DNA from: Owenia fusiformis
Taxonomy: Eukaryota > Annelida > Polychaeta > Sabellida > Oweniidae
Direction: 5' to 3'
DNA: 64,000 nucleotides
Assembly (NCBI GenBank): GCA_903813345.2
Contig: CAIIXF020000004.1
Coordinates: 7,213,525-7,277,524 of the forward strand
The notes beneath the pieces are model-generated. The model was not told the DNA's origin and ran no database searches. It worked only from the letters and a program-made list of their open reading frames with translations. Shown piece after piece: positions 1-11,200 of this stretch. How positions within the stretch are numbered: the stretch's first letter is position 1; every line of letters starts with the position of its first letter. A program made the translations under genes and the position numbers.

Positions 1-720
1 CCAAAAAACTAATGAGATCTAGATTTTTATACTAAGAATCATCCCTGAAAATTTGAAATTGATCCACCAAACGGTTCACCTGAAAACGCGCAGACAAGAC
101 TTCACAGACAAGATTTTAGGACCGAAAAATCCAAAATGGCCGACAATAAAAAAGTCCTTATGAGTTTTTGCTGATTTCTTTTTACAAAATTATCACATAT
201 AACTACTGTTAACAATAAAGTAGGCTTTTACAGCAAAGTACATCTGAAATTATTTATAAAGCTACTAAATAGTTAAAGTATGAAAACTCAAAAACACCAT
301 TCAATATGATACAAAGTATTATCGCGCGCTAACTTTTCTTAAGACATTCAAAATGGCTGACATGACTGAGCTAGCAGGTCCAAAACCTAATAAGATCTAG
401 AATGAAGTGAGCTGAACAAGATGTTAAAGTTTTAAAAGCAACTGTGAAGCAGTTTTTCTTAAAGTTTGCAGACAAGGATTTTAGCATTTGACTTCAAAAT
501 GGCCGACAGGAAGTAGGTATCGAGTTAATTTTTTTCATCCACATCTGTATGCACTCATAAGTTATCCCTGAAAATTTGAAGGTGATATCTGTAGCGGTTT
601 TGGAGAAAACTGCCGGACGTACGGACAGACGGACAGACAGACGGACAGACGGACAGACAGACGGACGGACGCGCCTAGGCCGACAATATGGCCCCACACT
701 ATGTGGTGGGGACATAAAAA
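1..720 (+). repeat. Dispersed repeat with 'aaaatggccgaca' modules and GGAC-rich tail
   Basis: Two similar modules are visible, each containing a phrase of the kind 'caaaatggccgac' and 'agacaaggattttag' or 'agacaagattttagg'. They are followed by a GGAC-rich microsatellite at about 613-672 and a short hairpin tail (ccccacactatgtggtgggg, 692-711). The same architecture recurs at 30840-31790: aaaatggccgcc modules, then 'gagttattgc' or 'gcggttttgg', then (GGAC)n, then a short tail. The stretch lies inside COG6 intron 2 and no coding exon is seen in it. Confidence 0.7.
613..672. repeat. Microsatellite (GGACAGAC/GGAC)n
   Basis: A simple repeat of GGACAGAC and GGAC units, terminating the dispersed repeat that fills the left edge of the window. 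Reading frames through it give arginine/threonine/aspartate-rich or proline/serine/valine-rich low-complexity peptides, which are artefacts. Confidence 0.9.
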
Positions 721-2269
721 GTTGCAAACAATTGGTCTCCTGACATTTACGTGGTCATCAAACTGTTGGGTAATTCAGTCTTGATCGTCAAACGGCAAAA
801 TGGTAAAGGTGAACCAAGAACACTACACAGAAATATGTTGTTACCATGTGGTTTTTTACCGATTGAGAAAAATGTACAGGAGTGCTACAAACCTGGGAAA
901 ATTCCAAAAGTGTAAGAGAATTAACTACACAACACTCTTCCGACATTTCTTGATCTTTATCAAGGAAATCTTCTTGGTTTTCCAGTTCAGATTCAGATGT
1001 ATGTTTGACCAATATAAGGGAACAAGTTCCAGAATCATCAGAATCATCATCTGAGACATCTTCTCCTATCCACCCAAGACGTTCTCACAGAGTGAGAAGA
1101 CAACCCGAGAGATTCGGATATGAGTGATGTTCAGTATGTTAATGACCCCCAGTATAGGAAAGTAGGATATACTCAACTGTATATCGTTTATATATTGTAT
1201 ATAATTTTTTATGTTTTTATGACCTGATTCAGCAATCAGTAATATGATCCACTGCCATGTAAACATATCTTAAGAGACATGAAATGTAATGATATCATGA
1301 AGAATTATAAATCTTCGTGAACGTCTTATATGAAACTATATCAGTCATAAATTCTGACCAAAATGAATTATCAGAATTTATCCTATAAACACTTGTCAAA
1401 ATGTTTTTCTTTGATGAGGATATACTTTTATTTATCTACCGGTGAATATAAAAATTCACTTGGATATACTAATAAGGAAAATTCCAACTCATTATTTCAT
1501 GAGGGTGAATAATTATGGATAAGCTACAAGATAAATCTTGATGTTACCAAGAGTTCACAAAGTGCTTTAACACATCAAACTGCATGATGATGAGCCATAC
1601 ATTTATATTACTTGTAAATGATGAAAATATTATCATCATATACATGTTTAATTTTAAACAGTTTAGTAACTGTATCCTCTATAAATAACATATATATATA
1701 TTAAAACATTTTTCTGCAAAGAGTAAATTGCAGGTGCAAATTTTATTTTTACCAGGGGAAGTATGTAACCCATGTTTTAATAACATCACCCTTTAATGGT
1801 TTAAAAACATTAGCCTTTAAATGCTTTGGAAACAAGCCAGTCAATTTTATTGTATAGTTCAATAGCCAAGTGAATTCAAGGCAATCAAGCCAATTATCTT
1901 TTCTTTGCCTTAGCTGTACATGTTTGGCATGACTCTGGATAAGGCTGGCAATGTTGTAACTTCTTAGGCTACAATTTTGTACATTTCAGATTTGGTTTTG
2001 CTGATTTTATACACAGGTACAATTTTATAATTTATTACACATCTCCAAATTGTTTTACATATTCCTATTGGCTTTACATGGGTGACAATGACATCATGGT
2101 ATACACTTTCAATTCTGACATCATTATGACATGACATATGGCTGCCGACACACTTTTTCAAATTTTTTTTCAATGTATTTATATCTCCATTAATCACTCC
2201 ATTTAACCTGCTTAAAAATAATCTAAAAAGTATAGTGTACAGAGTGACCCTATAAATTGGAACACTTAC
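721..2269. other. COG6 intron 2, no further exon recognised
   Basis: AT-rich sequence downstream (in COG6 orientation) of exon 2. I looked on the minus strand for the next conserved COG6 segment, the coiled-coil after the '[11 protein letters not shown]' block, and did not find it, so exon 3 lies outside the window. An acidic, serine-rich minus-strand stretch near 800-1060 has no recognisable family and is probably non-coding. Confidence 0.6.
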
Positions 2270-5200
2270 CTCTTTGACTCCCTGGAATACTTGCACAAAC
2301 TCTTCATTGATAGCAAGGGTGCGACGTTCTATGTCCCCCCTCAGGTTGCGTCTACTGCGGAGATTATTTTCTTTGAAGAAAGAAGACAGTGCTTTGAGGG
2401 CTTCAATATTGTCCTGAAAAACACAGAATGCATATAGGTTATTTCCTGAGAAGGAGAGAATATGATTTTTATTCTCCTTAAACTTTAAAGAACAATAAGC
2501 GAGTCTAAAGGGCTTTAATGTCCTAAAAATATAATCTCATACAGATTAGTTCCTGAGAAGGAGAGGATATGATTTTTATTCTTCTTTAACTTTAAAGAAC
2601 AATAAGTGAGTCTAAAGGGCTTTAATGTCCTAAAAATATAATCTCATACAGATTAGTTCCTGAGAAGGAGAGGATATGATTTTTACTCTCCTTAAACTTT
2701 AAATAAAGAACAATAAGAGAGTCTAAAGGGCTTTAATGTCCTCAAAATATAATCTCAAAGGATGCTGAGAGAAACTTGAGACCTCAAGTATTATTGGTTA
2801 TTACCTGAGAGGGATTAGATATTATTTTTATTCTTATATGTCTAAATTCCTTAAATAATGACAGAAGGTCTTGGGGCTTCAATGTTTAAACATACTGCAT
2901 AGATATACAGTAAAACCTGTGTACAGTGAACACCTATGGAGCCACAAAAAAGTGTTCACTGTAGGTTATTTCTTGAGAGAGTCTGAATATGGTTTTTATT
3001 CTGAGAGTTACTACTCATTTGGGCGAACTGCCAAATTGTTAAAGTCTGCAAAATTAAGTAGCCAAATTGACCAGTTATTTCAGTACCACATAGATTAGTA
3101 CCATTAGTACATTGTAATATTGTAAATCTGCCAAATTATGTAGCCGCCAAACGTTCAAAACAGCAAGTCAGCCAAAATAAGTAGTGCCAAAATTAGTAGA
3201 AGTACAGTATGCTGTAAAGATGTAGCATTGACCTGGTAGTGAGAAAGTAGAAAATACAAAAATGTTTACTCAAGGTTCTAAAGATGATTTTATTCTTTGC
3301 AAAACATCTTCTCGAGCTAACATACTCTGAAATATTAAGTTTCTTTTTATTCATAAATCAAAAGCCATCTTTGAATTTTCACCCCGAATGGTTAAACTTC
3401 AAAAAGGATAACATATCCAGGGCCATATCATGCATACAATAAAACCTGCTACTTTATATCAAACTGTGAATGACTGATAGTTAAATTATCTTAGGCGCTT
3501 ACAAAAAAATGTGTTTTAGGGTACTAGTTTGGGGGTAAGTCCAGTGCCTGCCAAACCCTCCCAGTTTTAAACTTTCAGTTAATTTTCTCCAAGATGTTTC
3601 TTATTTTTGATTATCACATTCAAATGTACCCTTAGTTTCAGTAAAAAAAATTGAAAAACTGGCCACCTGTTCTAGTTTGTTAAAATGACCCAATAAATAT
3701 ACAATAAACTTGGCCTTTATGGGATTTCAAAATACCATTACTCATCTGAACTAACATTCATATCAGATGTATAAGTTGTAGTCACGTTTATATATCATAA
3801 GTCACATTCTACACTTAAACGTGATGCTCATTTCAACAGTTATTTTATCATAGTGGTGTATCATATTATTCTTAACATATCCAAAGATAGGGATCGTGCC
3901 CTGTAAGCAGTTGCTTGCTATCATGACAAATGGGAAAAAATAAAGGCACTTAAAATAACATTAATATGAAAATATAACCCAGTTAACCTACATTTCCATC
4001 CTTTTTCAACTAAGCACATATTTCTTTATTGCTATCACAAAATCCTTGAAATGTCCTCTATTAACACAAAGAGTAAATACAGGTAGTTTGAGATTGAATA
4101 TATCTTGGTAGACTGAATTACTAGGCATTTTAACGAAAACAGTAATTGTAACTTAAATGTATTGTGCCTGCCTCTGCCACTAATGTTAAAAGTGAATGCA
4201 ATAAATACATTTTTAAATAAAAAATAAATACTGTATATACATTTAAAGCACATCCGTTGAGATCTGGTGTATATCTTCATATGACTGTATTCATCACTTT
4301 GGTACACACTGGCGGATTCAGGGAGGGGGCCCAAAAATTTGTAGGGCCTCAAAATGGGCCATTATGGACATAACTTGGCCTTTAAGGACCTTTTAAGGCC
4401 AAATTATCAAAAAATGAACCTTAAATGTTCAAAATTTGGGCAGAATTTTCAGTTTTAGGGGCCTACCGGTAATTTTTTTCCCTGACTTCAAAGTCCAAGT
4501 TTCCAAAGCATTCCACTTGTACAAGTTTTAATGTTTTTGGTTATCGAATGTTCTGTGCTACACCAAGAGATATGAATACAGGACCAGGATGATCTAGTCT
4601 ATCACAACAATTGTTGACAAACTGTGAATTATCAAACAAACCTGGCAAATGTGACTGTCTTATCTTTATCTGACTTTCACTTTAACCCTTCTGTCATAAA
4701 CAATGATAAGACAGGTCCAATGTCATCATTATTTCAGTCTTTGAGATATTGTAGAAACTAATTGATAATTAACAGATAAACTTGGTATATACCTCTAATA
4801 CGTCATCTTCATTTTTATCACTTTAGCTATAGTTTCTTTCTCACATTTTCATCAAGCAGTCAAATATATGTTAAAAATATGCAAAATTCTATATGCTCAG
4901 ATGAATGTTTAGGGTGGGCATAATACTATAAGTTATTGAATGATTTGAAGTGCAATACAGGATATATTCTGCTCGAGAAATTACGTATTGGAACGAGACG
5001 TAGTCGAGTGCCAATACAGAATATCGAGACAGAATATATCCTGTATTGAACTTCAAATCATTCAATAACGTTTTTATCGTGTGATCCTCTGTATTGCTAC
5101 TGAGATTGTCCTCTCCGTACCAATATTTTCTGTATTGCGACGGAGTTGATCAACGGGGACAATCTCAGTAGCAATACAGATTGGTACAGCACAAGAACTG

Positions 5201-8200
5201 ACCAATCAGAAGGCTTCATTTTACAGATCATACGATAATATAAGTTATTGAATAATTTGAAGTGCAATACAGGATATATTCTGCTCGAGAAATGCCGTAT
5301 TGGAACAAGACGAAGTCGAGTGCCAATACAGAATATCGACGCAGAATATATCCTGTATTACACTTCAAATCATTCTATAACGTTTTTATCATGTGCTCCT
5401 CTGTATTGATACTGAGAATGTCCCCTCCATACCAATATTTTCTGTATTGCGACGGAGATGATCAATGAAGACAATCTCAGTAGCAATACAGATTGCTGAT
5501 ACAGCACATAATCTGACCAATCAGAGGGCTTCATTTTATAGATCATTCAATAAAAATAATACTAGTAGCTTTTATTAAATTGGAGAATATGGGTTTATCT
5601 GCACTTAACTTCTGGGGATTAAAGGAAGGGTTTAAGGAGATTAAAGAAGGGGTTGTATCAAAATTTGTTTCACATTTCGATATTTTGGAATGTTCCCTAT
5701 AACTTGCGTCTCTTTTCTTAATTTGGCAACAGGTTAAACAAGGCACATGATGTGAATGAGATCACACCATCAAAAAACCTTTAAAATGGTCGCCAGAAAA
5801 AAGATGGCTGCCCAAAAGAAGGTCAGGTATCCTGATCCTTGATATCCTCTATCATGTGTGCAAATTGTTTTAACATCAAATTACAAAAATTAACCTCTAA
5901 CTTTTTGTCAAGTTAAACAGGCCAGTATAGAAATAAAGTGCAAATATGGGGTTTGTCCTATTTTGGGTGTGAAAGGAGTTATTGAAAATTAAGAGATCTT
6001 GAATCGAAAAAATGGGAACATCTTCTTTTTCCAAATCATTTCAAAATACAGGGTGTTCAAAAAAAAACGCAACCCAAAGAAATTGCTATATCTTGAAAAA
6101 TACTGGTTCAATTATGTTCATATTTTCAGGAAATAAAGAAGAGATTGTGTGTGTATAGCTCCTGCCAATGGTTAGTTGTAAAACATGATGCCTTGGACAC
6201 CTGCTCAAAAAACAGTTGTACTAGCAAAATGCGAAAAACGCAGTCAAGGGTGACTGCAACCGCAAAAAAATTAAATAACTTCCTAACCATAGTGTTTTGG
6301 CTCTTCAAATTTGGCACAAACCATCTTCATTCACTGTTTGATAAATCTGTAGAGTGAAATCAAAATCACTTCAGGGACTTCACTGTCATGGTTGAAATGC
6401 TTTGAAATCGCAGTCAAACGCCCTGGTTCAGGGAGACTTAAGAAGGCATTTTGACCATGACTATAAAGTCCCTGGAGTGATTTTGATGAAACTTCACAAA
6501 TCAACCACACATTGAATAAGGATAATTTGTGCCAAATCTGAAGTGCCAAAACACCATGGTTAGAAAGTCATTTGGTTTTATTGCTGTGGCAGTCACCTCT
6601 GACTGCGTTTTCATATTTTGCTAGTACAACTGTCAGTTGAGCAGGTGTCCAAGGCATCATGTTTTACAACTTCCTGACAACAGGAGCTATACATACACAG
6701 TCTCTTCTTTCTTTTCCTGAAAAATAAACATAATTGAATTAGTATTTTCCAAGATATAGTTATTTTCCATTCACGTTTTTCGTATTTTGCTAGTACAACT
6801 GTCTTTTGAGCAAGTGTCCAAGACATCATGTTTTACAACTAACTAACAACAGGGGCTATACATACACAGTCTCTTCTTTCTTTCCTGAAAATATGAACAT
6901 AATTGGATTAGTATTTTCCAAAATATCGCGATTTCTTTGGGTAGCGTTTTTTTTTAACACCCTGTACATGTAACTGTAAAAACTAAAACAATCATGATGA
7001 AATGAAGTCAAAACTGTACAACCCTTTAGAAAATATGCATAGAAAGTTCTGAGCAATTTATTGTAAACTTATGAAAATATATTTATTGTCAACTCTTTTC
7101 TTCCAACAAATAATAAACACTCCAATAAAAACAAATAGTCTTGCTTCAAGGCCCTGGATCCTCCCCCTTATCTACAGTACTTTAACAACATGTTATGAAG
7201 TACACAACGGGTGGGGGGTGTTCAGGATCTTGAAGCAAGATTAAAACAATTTTTATTTTAATTCCTGCCAAGTTGCTTTCAAGCACACATCATTTTCTGT
7301 TGAAAACAATTCCTATGTTTTGAATAACTGAATTAGGCCATAAGAAGTAGATTCTTTGTTTTGCATCCCCTTGCTTGCACGATTTTGAGTAAATCAGAAA
7401 AAAAAACACATTCAAATAGCAATCACAAGGGTCTGAAAGTACCATCACATTTCAATCAATCAGAATCAAAACGAAATGGCGGATAATTTGATGTGCGTCA
7501 AAATTGACAGTGTTATTGATACTTTGGCATGCATTATGTATTTTCTTATTTTTTACCCTTGAATAATAGCTATGTTTAAATATATTGTATATCTAAATGT
7601 ACAAATATTTGTTTGTAATCACTGCAACTTGATGTCATCCCTTTTTATGCCCATAAAATATCCATTTCTGAGCAAACAAGTTTGTGTTTCTTCTTGAGTT
7701 GGTGTTTGTTTTCCTTGTACTGCATGATATGGATTTTGCCAGGACGCAAAACAAAGAATCTACTTCTTATGGCCTTACTTATGATATTGGCAATGTAAGC
7801 TATAAGTACATATGTTGCACAACAGGTGCCTTAAATCATGACCACCATACCTGGGTTCTTATCTATACAGGTTAAGGGGTTGAGTCTAAAATGTTATGTG
7901 AAAAATCTAAATTCACTTCATAATACACATCTCCCCTTTACCTACAGACCTAAATATAAAATTTGATATGTCTTTCAGCTGAATTTTCAAAACTATTCTG
8001 AAGAAATCATAATAAAGCCCCCCCCCCTCTTTCTTAAAAAAATTACTTTTTTTCTAAAACTGTTGACACTTTCCTTGTCTCGATGTATATTATCTACTTT
8101 GTATGAAGCGATAATAATGCTTTTATTTGGATTAAACTCTTGACCCGAACAGGATTTTAACAAAATTTAAATTGTAAGTATCATTTGAATTTTTTATATA

Positions 8201-11200
8201 CTGTTGCATTATATGGAATACTAGCATAAGTTATGTATTTTGAAACTTATCTGTCAAAGTCTGTCATTTTGTCAACATTGTTAATTTGCTTATAGTGTTT
8301 CTTTTCACTATTACAACAGAGTTCCAGCAAATACTAGAGATGAGATGAGCAATCTTTTAAAATACTGTCAAAATTTTACAATATTTTTCTCAGTTCCTAT
8401 ATAAATCATTTGAAAACATCAATAAATAATGTTTCAAGATTGAAAGCCTCTTTTTCAAATTCCAAAAGTTTAGGACATTTTGATTTAGTATCTAATTCAA
8501 TAACTTCCATATTTAATTGAATGTCTCCATTTGTCAGGTAATAAAATTACATTGACATACTTTTTGAATTGACATAATATTTGGAGTATTTTAACTATGA
8601 AAATTACTGGACTTTACCAAATACAATTGTTATATTTGACACTGCAAGATCCATATGTACAGAACATGTTTCAAAATATAAAATCAATGAAAATATTTCA
8701 ATCATTAAAGGAATTACAAAGATTTTAACTTAAGAGATTTAACTTAAAGTGTCTTATAGTTCTGGAATACTGAGATATTTCTAAGTTTGCTTGGTCTTTC
8801 TAGCTAGTAATCATGACAACCAATGAGAGACTCCCTGAGGTTGGGCAAGAGGAATTGTACAATTTACTAAAAACAACTAAAATACAATTGTTTGATGTCC
8901 GAACACCTGAAGAAATAACTGAACAGGGCAAGATTGCAGAGGCTGTTACTCTGCCATGTAGGTGCACCTAAGTTAGTAAATTACAGTGATTTTTTTGTTA
9001 CTCTGCCATGTAAGTGCACCCGAGTTGTAAATATGTAACCAGAGATTTCTCTGTTACTGTGCCAAGGTGCACCCTGAGTTGGTAAATAACAAGTGATCTC
9101 CCAAACATTAAAGGAAGTGAGTGCTGCACCCACTTGAGATTTTAATAATAGGCTAGCACCCACCTGAGATTCCATTTGTACTCACTTGAAAGAGAAAAAT
9201 CATGAAAATAGGCCTATTTTGGCTAAATTTGGTCTAAGTTAAGAAATTAAGATTTTTGCACTCACTCAAGTAAAAATCCTGACAAGCAAACTCATAACTG
9301 CATTAAGGTTACACTTATGTGCAGGTGTTCCAATTGCCAGTTTTGCCATGTATCATTACAGTGTTTCAATTGCCAGTTTTGCCATGTATTATTACAGTTT
9401 AATTGCTAGTTTTGCCCTTTGTATTATTACAGTGTTCCAATTGCCAGTTTTGCCATGTATTATTACAGTGTTACAAGTGAAAGGAGCATTTGAGGGAACG
9501 GAGGAAAAGTTCAAAGAGACATATGGCGTAGACCGGCCTAATCCCGAAGATAAAAACTTCATTTTCACATGCAGGAGCGGAAGGAGAAGCTTCTATGCTA
9601 TGGCAGTTGTACATGAGCTAGGGTGGAAATGGTGAGAAAACCAGTGACTTCCAAACATTAATTAATTTAATTCAAATAAAAATAGGCTTGCATCCACCAG
9701 AAAATCTATTTGCACCTGTTTGAAAAAGAGAAAAATCGTGAAAAATGACCAATTTTGGTCTGAATTGTGAAAATGAAAATTTTGCACCCACTTGAGAAAA
9801 AATCCTGTGGAGAACACTGAAAACATTCTTGAACATATTTTAAGTAATCTAAACCGCATTGAATTTAGAAGGGTGTGCAGCAACTACTTATATTTTGTCA
9901 ATTTGAAACATAGGATCAAAATTCTACGCTAAGGGCTGATGTGACAGTCACTCCATCTTGGACAGAATTGGAACCCACAATCTCCAGATTATAGATCTTG
10001 AGTGGTCTACCTTTTGAAACCATATTCACACACACTTGAAGATTAGAAAAATTATGAAAAAGTGGCATATTTTGACAATCAGAATTTTGCACCAACTTGG
10101 CAAAGTTTTTTTGCTCTAAATAAAAATAGCAACATGACATGCATGTAGCAAAATAACATTTAAGGATTGAGAATTTTATATTGTAAACTTGGTATTTTAA
10201 ACTTGACATTTTAAACGTCTTGGTATTATAAAATTGACATTCTGACTTAGACCTTAATGCTACCATCAAGTTAAGGTAGCACTGCATGATGAGAACTTAT
10301 TTTTAATCACAAATATTTCATGTATATCTAAAAATTGAGGATATTTATACAACATGGTAGAATTCATAGCTCAAGATCAAAACAAAATATTTTGATTAAA
10401 TGTTGAAATGACATTTCACTAGATTCTTGTTTCAACTTTTTGTAAATGTGTGGAACTACCTTAACATGTTGTAATTGGAGTAAATCATTTTCAGGGCAAA
10501 GAACCATGAGGGAGGGTGGCTAGTGTGGCCTTACAAGGAAGAGACATCACAGAAAATGTGAAATGCTACCACAAACATTCAATAACTGTTGGAGCCCAAG
10601 AATAAGCCAAGAACTTTGTTCACTCGAGAGAGGTGTTTACTAAGACAAGTTTTACTGCATTCAGTTATTTGTGCATATACTATAAAGTTGTGTTCCTTGA
10701 TGTCGGAATCAGTGTCATTTTGACTATATGATAAAGTTTAATCCTGGATAACTAAACATGTGTAACCTCCCCCCCACGACATTGACAACCACTTAGCTGA
10801 GAAGATACAAAGTGGGGAAGCTGAAAGACTTTATTAACAAACATTTGTAAAAAAGTATAAAAATAGAAATATACAATAAATAAAATATTTTGACCAAGTG
10901 TTTCTTTGTGCAAGTAAACAATCTAGGATTTTCAATGTTACTTTTGATTTTAGTTGGATCTACATGTACATATTAACTCTTTGGGTAATTATGGATTTAA
11001 GCTCAGGAATAAATAAGTTGTTAATGATCAAAATAGCCAAAGTTTTGCGGTTAGAGGATGTTTTTTAGTTGTTATCACTAAGACAGGGTTTACAAACATA
11101 GTACAGCTCTTGTAAGAAGAGTTGGTTGAGACACAGGAATTCGTCTTGAAGGAAAAAGAAGTCAATAGAGCAAGCCTTGACTCAATAAGCATATAAAAGT

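Noticed and set aside
494-727. Arginine/serine/valine/proline-rich open frame on the minus strand
   Set aside because: It is read through the (GGAC)n microsatellite; composition and period explain it.
6126-7056. Several 60-72-codon frames around 6.1-7.0 kb
   Set aside because: All lie in the arms of the foldback MITE at 6049-6964 or its flank.
9348-9468. Upstream extension of the rhodanese-1 catalytic exon as an alternative N-terminus
   Set aside because: The extension consists of the repeated acceptor units, and a better model splices from 8957 to 9469 and matches the paralogue.
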